From: Bacteroidota bacterium
GTDB lineage: Bacteria; Bacteroidota; Bacteroidia; Bacteroidales; Cfx3-03
NCBI GenBank assembly: GCA_013390605.1
Contig: JACAUB010000001.1
Location: 3,069,809-3,133,808, forward strand
Length of the DNA: 64,000 nucleotides
Direction: 5' to 3'
Shown: positions 53,298 to 62,893 of the stretch, in pieces
How positions within the stretch are numbered: position 1 is the first letter of the stretch
How the letters are laid out: each line of letters starts with the position of its first letter
The notes under the pieces: generated by a model
Databases searched by the model: none
What the model was told of the DNA's origin: nothing
Seen by the model: the letters and a program-made list of their open reading frames with translations, nothing else
Position numbers and translations under genes: made by a program

Positions 53298-56200
53298 CTA
53301 CTCCACAATCAATAACCATCCCTTTCCCGGTTGTATCAATATCTCATCATCGGGATTAAACATAGCTGCAGGTTGAAAATCTTTCACCTCCCATGCTGTA
53401 AGTTTTGCTTTCAGAGAGTCAATTCCAAGCTTTTTCCAATCAATAATCAGCTTTACCTTCTCTGCATTTTTAGCCCAGCTCGCAATAGCTACAAGCGTTT
53501 TATGTTCTTTCCGATAAACTGTAGCAAGCACTTCCGCATTATTGGTCTTTACAGGGGAATTTGGGACCCAGTATCCGATCATTTCGCTACCCTGCATTCC
53601 AAACTTATCCCAAACATTCCAGATTGGACGTGGATCCCCTGACCATGGACGTCGATTGGTCATCCCATAAATCATTCCTCTCCACAGATTACCATTATCC
53701 TGAAGCATTTCACCCATCAGCCCGTAGGGAATACCCGAGATTTCAGTCATCCAATAATCAGGTTGTGAATTATAATCAAAATACTCACCAAACCAAAGCC
53801 TGTTTAAATAGGGAAAATGTTCCAAATATAAATTAGTACTGCTGGCAAAACCATCATTCCGATTATATTGATTAGCTGAGTGAAGGTCGATCATTGCCCC
53901 GGTACGGTTCCTATCTAATATTTTGCGTACTCTTTTCATTGTAGTTCTATCAAATGCCACATCATCAATATAGAGACCATCAATGCCTACGTTTTCGGTC
54001 AACCAGTTTAACCCCTCAACATAATAATTATGCCAACGCGAAACGCCACTGTTCACAATCGCTGCATCTTTTAATTCAGGTACAAACCAGGCTGCTATAT
54101 AATTAGAATCAAGATGTTCCTGCAACCACGAAAACCCATTTCCTTTTCCATGACTCAATACTTCATCACCCAGGCTTCTCAACATATGAACCTCCGGAGC
54201 GCTATTAGTTAATTCTCTTACCGTATAATAAATCTTCACCTTCATATTGCGTGAATGAGCTTCATCAATATATTTTTTCATAGCAGCAGGACGAAGGAAT
54301 GGATAGTTAATAAAAGGATTGATCTCAGTTGCATGGTGAACATTAACCGTATTGGCTCCTTCCTTTTGAATCGTATCCAAGTCATTAAACTTATGATAAT
54401 AGCGCGTACTCCATTGACTATCTGTATTGAGTAGATGAAAAGGTGTGATCAACAAGCGAAAATAGAAATGCAACACCTCCCCTTTCCTGACCATTCGTTT
54501 GCCACTATAGCTGGTTAGCAAATAGGTATCTCCATCTACTCGCGTTGTGCATCCACCTTTCCCGTTATTATACCATGAGGGAGGCATATTTAGTGGCTTC
54601 TGAAGATAAAAATTAGTGTTTAAAGGTCTTACATAGTTTGTATCCTTAAAACTAGTCTGGATTCCCCCATTCACATTTCCAATCCAGATAGCATCCTGAT
54701 TTTTTTGCTGATTCCATTTCCATGAAAAAGAATCAGGACGAACACCTCCCTTTTGTCCCATTCCCATTAAAAAATGAGCAGCCGTTGCTGAATAAGGAAT
54801 CTGAAGCCTTACATCATTAAATGAACCATCTTTTAAGGCTGTTAAAGTAACCTGATACTCCATGCAACCATCAAACTCAAGCTGAGCATTGATACCCATT
54901 TTTACAGCAGGATTGGTAAGCACATTTTTCCATGCAATTGTTCCAGGTTTTTCCTTTGTATAGGTCGAATTCTTTACATCAAATTTAAGTGGTGCGCCCA
55001 TCTCATCTTCAACAACGAACCCTACAGGTGCAGCCAATAAATTAAACGGTGTTTGATTAAAATGAGTCATTTCAACTGAGTAGAAACTTTTAATCTGTTC
55101 AGGAAAGCCCATTTGATTAAGACACACTTCTCTTCCGAGACAGCTCAATACATTCCCTTTTCGAGTTAATGCTGTATACGGTGGAACCAATTCATCATCA
55201 AATGCCAGTCTCGAATTCAACCAACGTAATCGGGTAAGTGCATACGGATTGCTATCCCCCTTGTCAGCCAGAATGGCATTATTCACAAAAAGTTTTAATA
55301 CAAAGCTTTGTGCTTTTGCACCTTCTGGTGTAATGGTAACCGTAGCGGTATACCATCCCGTCTTTGCTGCTTTTGGAATCTGAATTCCCATCCACAGTGG
55401 TTGTACCTTTCCCTTCTCCAGTTTACAACTCTTCAGAAAAGGTTTCCCTTCAGAGTCAAAACCTTCCGTATTAAAACAAGTAAACTCTTTAGATTTAATG
55501 ATATAATTAGACGATTTCAAATCAGAATAGGTCACTTTGCAATTATTAAACGATTGTTGGTAAGAAACCACACCTACCTGAAAAGTAAAATACTCATTTC
55601 TAGAAGCACTATCACTTATTACACCATTTGTACCATGCTGAATCCAACGCAACGGAAGATCTTCCGTCATCCTTATTGAATATCTGCGCAACTCTGGAAA
55701 CAACAGAAACGCTTTGTCTTTATGTTGTGCCAATAAAGTAGTCACCTCTGTTTTTTTTGCAATGACCTCCATCGGATAAAAGCTATTTAAGGCATTGATT
55801 GATTGTATTTCAATAACCACTGCCTTTGAAAGACTATTCACTGGCTGCGAAGCTACCTTTGTCAACCAGTTTTTATCAGCTTGCAGTAAAGGTTTCTGAT
55901 AAAACACAGTGGGGTAGTTTGCTGAGCCTTTTGAAATATATGGCATATAGAAAAGATAATAGACCCCTTTACCCGATGTAGGTTCGAAAACCAAATTACA
56001 AGTCTCCCGGTTAATGACAGCTATATGCACATTATTAATCCGATGTAAGTTTGCATCCGTCACAATAACATTGATATTTTCAGGATGATGGTCCCGCCGA
56101 CGCCAATCCACTTGCACTACTACTGCCTCTGCGGCAGCATTCACTTTTACAACTACACGGTGATTCCCAAGTGTATCTGAATTCCAATTTCCTGTAGTAT

Positions 56201-56300
56201 AGGGTATATTCTGTGCGTTAAGCTGTAAACCCCAAGGAAGAATAAAACAGATCGGAAGATAAAAACGTACAAGTGAAAGAATAATTTTTCTCAATTTCAT
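53298..56300 (-). CDS. Secreted glycosidase-like protein, TIM-barrel type (DUF6067-like)
   Basis: A 1000-residue exported protein (signal peptide ILPWGLQLNAQ). The N-terminal ~600 residues are beta-rich. The C-terminal third holds a barrel with MKVKIYYTVRELTNSAPE, LTENVGIDGLYIDDVAFDRTTM (paired Asp at the strand end), RTGAMIDLHSANQYN and WFGEYFDYNSQPD, features of retaining alpha/beta-barrel glycosidases. It resembles the DUF6067 'glycoside hydrolase domain' family; the exact family and substrate are uncertain. It faces away from the plus-strand glycosidase genes next to it. Confidence 0.65.
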   Translation of the reverse strand: MKLRKIILSLVRFYLPICFILPWGLQLNAQNIPYTTGNWNSDTLGNHRVVVKVNAAAEAVVVQVDWRRRDHHPENINVIVTDANLHRINNVHIAVINRETCNLVFEPTSGKGVYYLFYMPYISKGSANYPTVFYQKPLLQADKNWLTKVASQPVNSLSKAVVIEIQSINALNSFYPMEVIAKKTEVTTLLAQHKDKAFLLFPELRRYSIRMTEDLPLRWIQHGTNGVISDSASRNEYFTFQVGVVSYQQSFNNCKVTYSDLKSSNYIIKSKEFTCFNTEGFDSEGKPFLKSCKLEKGKVQPLWMGIQIPKAAKTGWYTATVTITPEGAKAQSFVLKLFVNNAILADKGDSNPYALTRLRWLNSRLAFDDELVPPYTALTRKGNVLSCLGREVCLNQMGFPEQIKSFYSVEMTHFNQTPFNLLAAPVGFVVEDEMGAPLKFDVKNSTYTKEKPGTIAWKNVLTNPAVKMGINAQLEFDGCMEYQVTLTALKDGSFNDVRLQIPYSATAAHFLMGMGQKGGVRPDSFSWKWNQQKNQDAIWIGNVNGGIQTSFKDTNYVRPLNTNFYLQKPLNMPPSWYNNGKGGCTTRVDGDTYLLTSYSGKRMVRKGEVLHFYFRLLITPFHLLNTDSQWSTRYYHKFNDLDTIQKEGANTVNVHHATEINPFINYPFLRPAAMKKYIDEAHSRNMKVKIYYTVRELTNSAPEVHMLRSLGDEVLSHGKGNGFSWLQEHLDSNYIAAWFVPELKDAAIVNSGVSRWHNYYVEGLNWLTENVGIDGLYIDDVAFDRTTMKRVRKILDRNRTGAMIDLHSANQYNRNDGFASSTNLYLEHFPYLNRLWFGEYFDYNSQPDYWMTEISGIPYGLMGEMLQDNGNLWRGMIYGMTNRRPWSGDPRPIWNVWDKFGMQGSEMIGYWVPNSPVKTNNAEVLATVYRKEHKTLVAIASWAKNAEKVKLIIDWKKLGIDSLKAKLTAWEVKDFQPAAMFNPDDEILIQPGKGWLLIVE

Positions 56301-56599
56301 AAGGGGGGTTATTAAAACGAAGTAAAGATATAGAAAATAATTTCACACACATTAAACAGCAATCTTTATTATTATTATTTCAAAGTATTTAACTAAATGA
56401 AATAAAAATCCTAAACATACAAGATCTCTAACCTTGACGGGTATGGGTCATCAATTGTACACTACTTCAAAAAAGTCTAGCGGAATTATACAAAATCTAT
56501 ATATGCTTTAAAATTCAAATCATCTTTAAAGATCAACAAACTCTAATCCTTTCTGATTTTTTTACTATTTTTAACCATTCAAAAAAACAACACCATAAA
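56301..56599. other. Divergent intergenic region in the glycosidase block
   Basis: A 299-base AT-rich divergent region between the 1000-residue gene and the GH97 gene. No operator, RNA or strong promoter motif was identified; a TATTTTTA near 56567-56574 is at best a degenerate -7 box. Confidence 0.4.
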
Positions 56600-58441
56600 A
56601 TGAAATTCAAACTTATCTTAACACTTGTTTTTGCATTTTGCTATCTACTTTCAAATGCACAAAGAGAGAATAAAATCATAGTAAGTAGCCCGGGAAAAAA
56701 AGTAGTTATTCAGATTAACATAGAAGATAATAAGCTATCATACAGTGTCAAAAAACATAATCAGCAAGCACTACTAAAGTCCTCTCTTGGATTGGTTGTC
56801 GATGGTAATGATTTAGGACAAAATGTTTCGATAACAGATAAGCCAAAAGAAAAAACAGTAACTGAAAAGTATGCTTTGTTGGGTAATCATTCGCAAGCAA
56901 TAAATAATTATAAAGAGATTTCTATTCCCTTAAAGAGTACAAATTTTTTCTACCAACTACAGGTTAGGGCCTATGATGATGGAATAGCCATCCGTTATGT
57001 CATCAATTCAAAAAAAATAATGCATATTGAAAAAGATAACACCGCTTTTGGGCTACCCGTAACAGCACAATGTTATTGGGCATTCTACTCAGATGACAAT
57101 GAAAACCTACATAATAACACTTCGCTCTCCGATCTTCCTGAAAACAAAGCATTGTTAGCCCCTTTAACAATAAAAACCGATAACTTTTATCTTTCATTTA
57201 CCGAAGCTGATTGTCAAAAATTCCCTGATCTCAGTTGGACAAAAGCAGGAAATCAGCTAAAGGCAAATTTCACAACCAATCCTAACGGTTGGAATACTGA
57301 AGCTGGAACCGTAATATCACCATGGCGGTTAGCTATTATCGCCGATAACTTAACCCAATTGGTTAATAGCGACATGATCATGAATTTATGCCCTGCCCCC
57401 AATCCCTCAAATGACTTCAGTTGGGTAAAGCCCGGTCGTGTAATGTGGCAGTGGTGGAGTGTGGGCGAGCCCAAATTTAATGACCAGAAAAACTGGTACG
57501 ATGCCGCAGCCCGCCTGACGTGGGAGTACTATTTAATTGACGATGGCTGGCGCACATGGAGACAACCGGGTAAAGACCAATGGCAATGTTTGAAAGAGGT
57601 GATTGATTATGGCAAAACCAAAGGAGTCAAAAGCATTATCTGGGTGGATTCTAAAGAAATGCGAACCAGGGAAGGCATCAAAACTTATCTCGAAAAAGTT
57701 AAGCAAGCAGGTGCTGTAGGAATAAAAATCGACTTCATTCCACCAGCAACACCTGAAATCATGCAATGGTATGAAGCAGCAAGAGAAGAGACATATAAAC
57801 TTCATTTGATGGTCGATTTTCATGGTTGTACTAAGCCAACAGGCGTGCGCAGAACATGGCCCCATGAGCTAACCCGCGAAGGTGTTCGGGGCAATGAATA
57901 TCAGATGACACGTTATAACAGAGTTGCGCCCAAGAATCAGGATGAACTTAAGCCTTTTACACGCTTCATTGCAGGGCCAGCTGATCTTACCCCTGTTATT
58001 TTCACAGAGAAAGAGCTGAATGGCTTTACTTGGACACACCAATTGGCGCAGGCTGTTGTCTATTTATCTCCATTAACCCATTTTGCCGATGCGTATAATG
58101 CTTATATTAATAATCCAGCTGAAGAACTATTGAAAGATATCCCAACTGTATGGGATGAAACCATCGTCCTCCCATGTTCTGAAGTAGGAAAGGTTGCTGC
58201 ATTTGCAAAAAGAAAAGACCATGAATGGTGGATCGGCATCATGAATGGCGAAGAGACCAGCAACATTTCATTCAATCTCGACTTCTTGAAATCAAAAGCT
58301 CAGGCAACAATCTTAACCGATAAAAAAGAGGTATTGAATGCCTTTGACAGAAAAGAAACCATTGTCAATAAAACCGACAATATCAACATAGAACTCCGCC
58401 CGGGTGGAGGCTACTTTATGAGACTAAAAATGGCTCATTAA
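56600..58441 (+). CDS. GH97 glycoside hydrolase, predicted retaining type
   Basis: A 613-residue secreted enzyme (signal peptide FAFCYLLSNAQ). It has the N-terminal beta-sandwich, a central barrel starting VMWQWWSVGEPKFNDQKNWY (near 281), and a C-terminal beta domain. The nucleophile position carries Asp in VGIKIDFIPPATPE (residue 378), and the segment that holds the base Glu of inverting SusB reads DFHGCTKPTGVRR instead of having HEP. By comparison with the known alpha-galactosidase BtGal97b this predicts a retaining enzyme (alpha-galactosidase or beta-arabinopyranosidase type) rather than SusB-like alpha-glucosidase. Start of a plus-strand block of secreted glycan enzymes. Confidence 0.85.
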   Translation: MKFKLILTLVFAFCYLLSNAQRENKIIVSSPGKKVVIQINIEDNKLSYSVKKHNQQALLKSSLGLVVDGNDLGQNVSITDKPKEKTVTEKYALLGNHSQAINNYKEISIPLKSTNFFYQLQVRAYDDGIAIRYVINSKKIMHIEKDNTAFGLPVTAQCYWAFYSDDNENLHNNTSLSDLPENKALLAPLTIKTDNFYLSFTEADCQKFPDLSWTKAGNQLKANFTTNPNGWNTEAGTVISPWRLAIIADNLTQLVNSDMIMNLCPAPNPSNDFSWVKPGRVMWQWWSVGEPKFNDQKNWYDAAARLTWEYYLIDDGWRTWRQPGKDQWQCLKEVIDYGKTKGVKSIIWVDSKEMRTREGIKTYLEKVKQAGAVGIKIDFIPPATPEIMQWYEAAREETYKLHLMVDFHGCTKPTGVRRTWPHELTREGVRGNEYQMTRYNRVAPKNQDELKPFTRFIAGPADLTPVIFTEKELNGFTWTHQLAQAVVYLSPLTHFADAYNAYINNPAEELLKDIPTVWDETIVLPCSEVGKVAAFAKRKDHEWWIGIMNGEETSNISFNLDFLKSKAQATILTDKKEVLNAFDRKETIVNKTDNINIELRPGGGYFMRLKMAH

Positions 58442-58471
58442 TCTTAATACTGAAAACCGACTAATTAACAG

Positions 58472-60322
58472 ATGAAATTATTAACTTTATTATTGCTGTC
58501 ATTGATAATCAGTGCAAATGTTTATGCACAGAATCGTTCGAAGAAAGTGTATTATGTATCTTCGCAAGGCAATGATAAGAATACCGGACGGATTAAAACA
58601 CCTTTCAAAACGATACAAAAGGCAGCCGATATCATGCGAGCCGGAGATATTTGTTATATCAGGCAGGGCGTTTATAGTGAAAACATCTCCCTTTCTTTTA
58701 ATGGTACTACACAAGCACCGATTAGTTTCTATAACTATCCAAAAGATACGGTTGTATTAACTGCGAATAAACCAGTGACTCATTGGCAACATTATAAAGG
58801 CAATATTTACAAAACCTATTTTCCTGACAGTGCACTACAGGTTTTTTGCAATCATCAGGAATCACCAATTGCGTCATATCCTAATATTACCAATAAACTG
58901 AATGCGGATGAGTGGGCAGATGCTAACGCTGATCGTGGTGGAAATGTAGTTCTCAAAGGAAAGAAGTTTCCAAAGAATTATTGGACAGGTGCTTATTGTA
59001 GGATCCTTACAGGTAATAAATGGATTGCACATATTGGCAAAATAGAGTCCAGTAATGACAGTATGGTTCATTGTACCAATTCATTAGCACCATTTAGTAA
59101 CATGGAGGCCGATGTGTTTCTAGGAAAAGGAAAAGCCTGTATTGTAGGTCATTTGAATGCTTTAGATAATGATCATGAATGGGTTTGGCAGCATGACACT
59201 CTTTACTATTATGTACCAGCTTCGTTGGATATTAATGTGCTGGCAATTGAGGCCCGTACACATGTTTATGCACTTGATGCTACATCACGAAAACACATCA
59301 TTATTTCTGGAATACATTTCTTTGCCGCATCAATAAACCTAAAAGATGCCGAAGATTGTATAATTGAAAATGGTAGTGTACAATATCCGGCTCCATTTTA
59401 TTGGTATGGTAGTGGTTTTGGAAGACAATACAATTACAAAACCGTTCCGCTGGCAACAGATAAATGGCGAGGAAAAGGAGTATATATATCAGGAAGAAAT
59501 AATTTAATTCAAAATGAGTACATTGCTCATAGTTGGGGGGATGGAGTAAGTTTGGGAGGTGAGAATAATACTGTAAGAAACTGCTTTATTGAAGATTGCG
59601 ATTGGTCAATGACAGATTGTGCTACGATTAGTGCAACCGGTTATATGTTACACATCCAGAATAACACTTGTCGGAAAGCAGCGCGAAGCATCATAGTTCA
59701 TCGTTTTGCCAATAAAATTGAAATACTTTACAATCACTTATATGATGCAGGATTAGGCACCGATGATTTAGGATTAACCTATTCCTACCAAAGTAATGGC
59801 GAGGGTGCACAGATAGCTTATAACTGGATACATGACAATCACGCATCAGGCACAAATACAGGCATCTATCTAGACAATCAGGATACAGCATTTGTAGTAC
59901 ATCACAATGTCGTCTGGAACTGCAAATTTGGAATTCAGACCAATAAAGATGCTGTTAATCACCAAATTTATAACAATACTATCTTTAACTGCGAAAACCC
60001 ATCATGGGCATGGGGACCGGATGGAACTAAAGTCATCGGACAGAAAGTATACAACAACCTTTCAGAGAACCCTATAGTAATCGGAAATGATTTCAAGAAC
60101 AACATTACAGACAAAAAGGAATCATTAGAAGACATTAATAATTTTGATTTCCGATTAAAGAAGGGTGCCAAAGCCATTGATGCAGGTATTGAAATAAAGG
60201 GTATTACAGATAACTATATAGGGAATGCTCCCGATGCAGGAGCCTACGAATATAGCACACCAAAATGGATAGCTGGAAGTAATATCAATGTCATTGGAAC
60301 TATTTTTCCAAAAGAAAGGTAA
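58472..60322 (+). CDS. Secreted right-handed parallel beta-helix protein, possible polysaccharide lyase or glycosidase
   Basis: A 616-residue protein with a signal peptide (LLLLSLIISANVYAQ). The N-terminus has the DUF1565-like SSQGNDKNTGRIKTPFKTIQ pattern that begins many beta-helix carbohydrate-active enzymes; the C-terminal half (about 270-530) has regular helix turns (NNLIQNEYIAHSWGDGVSLG, HIQNNTCRKAARS, NKIEILYNHLYDAG). It follows GH97 by 30 bases and is likely co-transcribed. Whether it is a lyase, glycosidase or epimerase cannot be told. Confidence 0.78.
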   Translation: MKLLTLLLLSLIISANVYAQNRSKKVYYVSSQGNDKNTGRIKTPFKTIQKAADIMRAGDICYIRQGVYSENISLSFNGTTQAPISFYNYPKDTVVLTANKPVTHWQHYKGNIYKTYFPDSALQVFCNHQESPIASYPNITNKLNADEWADANADRGGNVVLKGKKFPKNYWTGAYCRILTGNKWIAHIGKIESSNDSMVHCTNSLAPFSNMEADVFLGKGKACIVGHLNALDNDHEWVWQHDTLYYYVPASLDINVLAIEARTHVYALDATSRKHIIISGIHFFAASINLKDAEDCIIENGSVQYPAPFYWYGSGFGRQYNYKTVPLATDKWRGKGVYISGRNNLIQNEYIAHSWGDGVSLGGENNTVRNCFIEDCDWSMTDCATISATGYMLHIQNNTCRKAARSIIVHRFANKIEILYNHLYDAGLGTDDLGLTYSYQSNGEGAQIAYNWIHDNHASGTNTGIYLDNQDTAFVVHHNVVWNCKFGIQTNKDAVNHQIYNNTIFNCENPSWAWGPDGTKVIGQKVYNNLSENPIVIGNDFKNNITDKKESLEDINNFDFRLKKGAKAIDAGIEIKGITDNYIGNAPDAGAYEYSTPKWIAGSNINVIGTIFPKER

Positions 60323-60363
60323 GCTTTATTCATACAACATAAACAGATCAGAAAATAGTATGA

Positions 60364-60390
60364 TATTTACTCCTTGAATAAGGAGTAAAT
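60364..60390. other. Perfect 11-bp hairpin between the beta-helix and GH20 genes
   Basis: ATTTACTCCTT and AAGGAGTAAAT form a perfect stem with a 5-base loop. It is followed by AATTGAG rather than a T run, so it is only a weak terminator candidate; it could be an mRNA end or a dimeric protein-binding site. Confidence 0.6.
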
Positions 60391-60426
60391 AATTGAGAAA
60401 AAAGTCATAAAAACAATACTTTTTAA

Positions 60427-60434
60427 TAAATTTG
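60427..60434 (+). promoter_or_regulatory. Candidate -7 box of the GH20 gene
   Basis: TAAATTTG matches TAnnTTTG, 31 bases before the GH20 ATG and downstream of the hairpin. No -33 partner at the right distance. Confidence 0.45.
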
Positions 60435-60465
60435 CCAGGTCGACAAACCTATTAAAATATTTTTT

Positions 60466-62772
60466 ATGAAGTTTTCCTTACTCATTTCAATTTGTGCTTT
60501 AGTTATCACATGTAAAACATACGCACAACCAAAATTATCTTTAGTCCCTATTCCAGAATCTGTATCAATTCAAAAGGGCAAATTTGTATTTTCTTCTAAT
60601 ACACGAATTCTTTTTCAAGACAACGATGCAGATCTAAAAAATGCCTTAGCACTATTATGTACCAAACTAAAAAGTGCAGCTGGTATTGATTTGACTTCAC
60701 CCCTAAAATCTAAAAAAAGATCAACAATACAAATTAGTCTGGATAACACAATTTCAAACGATGAAGGTTACATCTTAAAAATCAAAAAAAACGAAATCAC
60801 ATTAACAGCTAAAACACCTACCGGAATTTTCTATGGAGTACAAACCATACTTCAACTATTACCAGTGGAGATTGAAGCACAAACCTTACAAAACAGAACG
60901 GAGTGGAGCGTGCCTTGTGTTGACATTACAGATGCTCCAAGGTTTTCATATCGTGGTGTTATGCTTGACGTAGCCCGTCATTATCAACCCATTTCATTTA
61001 TCAAAAAGTTGATCGACTTATTGGCCATGCAAAAGATGAATCGGTTACATATCCATCTAACCGATAGTCAGGGATGGCGCTTTGAAAGCAAAAAATATCC
61101 AAAGCTCACACAGATTGGCGCATACAGAAAAGGCACACCTCTGAATACCACTTACGATTACAATTCACGTCCACAAGACACATTGTATGGCGGATATTAC
61201 ACACAAGAAGAGCTGAAAGATATTGTCAGATATGCTGCTAATAAATTCATCACCATTATCCCTGAAATTGAGATGCCGGCACACTCTAAATCAGCCTTGG
61301 CATCCTATCCTGAGTTCGCCTGCTTAGACAGCACAGGTCATGCATTCAGCTACCCTCAAAACATTCAAGACGAATATTGTACCAAAGATTCTACATTCAC
61401 TTTTCTGACTGATATTTTAGAAGAAGTGATGAATATTTTTCCATCGAAATATATCCATATAGCAGGTGATGAAGCAAGTAAAGTAAATTGGAAGACTTGT
61501 AAAATCTGCCAACAACGAATGAAAGACGAAGGGTTAAAGAATGGAGAAGAACTACAAAGTTACTTCATCAAACGAATAGAAAAGTTTGTAAACAGCAAAG
61601 GAAGAAACATCATTGGCTGGGACGAAATATTGCAAGGAGGGTTGGCTCCCAATGCCACTGTTATGAGCTGGACAGGCATAGAAGGTGGAATAAAAGCAGC
61701 GAAAGAACATCATAAAGTGATCATGACGCCAGGCAACTACTGTTATCTGGATCATTATCAATCAAACGCATCGGGTGAACCTGCTGCTTTTGGAGGCTTT
61801 ACCCCATTAGAAGAGGCTTATAGTTATAATCCCATCCCTGTTGAATTAACCGAAGAAGAGAGCAAATTCATCATAGGAGTACAAGGAAATCTTTGGACAG
61901 AAAACTTTAATACGCCTGCTCTTTGCGAATATATGATCTTTCCAAGAGCCATTGCCTTAGCTGAAACAGGATGGAGTAAAAATGAATTAAAGAATTTTGA
62001 CAACTTCGTTCTGAGAGCAGCAAACCACTTAAAAAGATTAGATCTCCACAATGTTAACTACAGCAGGCATCTATTTGATTTACGACTAAACACCTCATTA
62101 AATAGCGAAGGACACGTAACAGCCAGTATCAAAGGTGTACCGAAAGAATACGAAATTCATTATACATTAGATGACACTCCACCAACTATCACTACTCCAA
62201 CTTATCACAATTTGATTGTAATTGATAAAAACGCCACATTAACAGCTGCAGTACTCATTAACGGAGCTATTGTTGATCAGTTGAAAAAAACATTCATATT
62301 ACACAAAGCTGTTGGAAAACCCGTAATACTAAAAACTTTGCCCAGCCAATATTATAATAAAGGAGGCAATAATGCATGGACTAATGGAAGCTTTGGAGGT
62401 GATAACAGCTTCAATGATGACGAATGGTTAGGCTGGTGTGGACAAAATTTTGAGGGCACCATCAATTTCGAGAAACCTACTACCATCAGTTCTCTAAGGA
62501 CAAGGTTTTTCCACCGTCCCCCAAGTTGGATCTGGACTGCTAAAAAAGTTACGTTGGAAACATCTGATGATGGCATTAACTTTAAATCGTTATTAGAAAA
62601 AGAAGTAAATGTTCCAACAGTATATGGTGCAAATCCGTTCGAGGCAACTTGGGCCCCTGTTACAACAAAATATTTAAGAATCACTGTCGAACCTTGGGGT
62701 AATATCCCAAAAGAGAACCCTGGTGAAGGCACTCCTGCATGGCTCTTTGTTGACGAAATGGTCATAGAATAA
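60466..62772 (+). CDS. GH20 beta-N-acetylhexosaminidase
   Basis: A 768-residue secreted enzyme (signal peptide LISICALVITCKTYA). An N-terminal GH20b domain (about 25-150) precedes the barrel, which begins YRGVMLDVARHYQPISFIKK; the catalytic Asp-Glu pair is in YIHIAGDEASKVNW (residues 335-336), and HIHLTDSQGWRFE and WDEILQGGLAPNATVMSW are conserved. The C-terminus adds a chitobiase-type segment and a discoidin-like domain (about 640-768, WTAKKVTLETSDDGINFKSL). It releases terminal GlcNAc or GalNAc from glycans in the periplasm or outside. Confidence 0.94.
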   Translation: MKFSLLISICALVITCKTYAQPKLSLVPIPESVSIQKGKFVFSSNTRILFQDNDADLKNALALLCTKLKSAAGIDLTSPLKSKKRSTIQISLDNTISNDEGYILKIKKNEITLTAKTPTGIFYGVQTILQLLPVEIEAQTLQNRTEWSVPCVDITDAPRFSYRGVMLDVARHYQPISFIKKLIDLLAMQKMNRLHIHLTDSQGWRFESKKYPKLTQIGAYRKGTPLNTTYDYNSRPQDTLYGGYYTQEELKDIVRYAANKFITIIPEIEMPAHSKSALASYPEFACLDSTGHAFSYPQNIQDEYCTKDSTFTFLTDILEEVMNIFPSKYIHIAGDEASKVNWKTCKICQQRMKDEGLKNGEELQSYFIKRIEKFVNSKGRNIIGWDEILQGGLAPNATVMSWTGIEGGIKAAKEHHKVIMTPGNYCYLDHYQSNASGEPAAFGGFTPLEEAYSYNPIPVELTEEESKFIIGVQGNLWTENFNTPALCEYMIFPRAIALAETGWSKNELKNFDNFVLRAANHLKRLDLHNVNYSRHLFDLRLNTSLNSEGHVTASIKGVPKEYEIHYTLDDTPPTITTPTYHNLIVIDKNATLTAAVLINGAIVDQLKKTFILHKAVGKPVILKTLPSQYYNKGGNNAWTNGSFGGDNSFNDDEWLGWCGQNFEGTINFEKPTTISSLRTRFFHRPPSWIWTAKKVTLETSDDGINFKSLLEKEVNVPTVYGANPFEATWAPVTTKYLRITVEPWGNIPKENPGEGTPAWLFVDEMVIE

Positions 62773-62780
62773 TCTAAATC

Positions 62781-62841
62781 AAAAAAACTAAGTGGGAATG
62801 CTACTGATTACGATGCAACAGCATCTTCACTTAGTTTTTTC
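62781..62841 (+). terminator. Terminator of the GH20 gene
   Basis: AAAAAACTAAGTG (62782-62794) and CACTTAGTTTTTT (62828-62840) pair over 13 bases; the loop can form an inner ATGCT/AGCAT helix. The 3' arm ends in six T. Confidence 0.8.
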
Positions 62842-62893
62842 ATTTCAGATAAAGAAATTTTGAGGCAAAAGCATATTTCAAAACTCATTTCTA

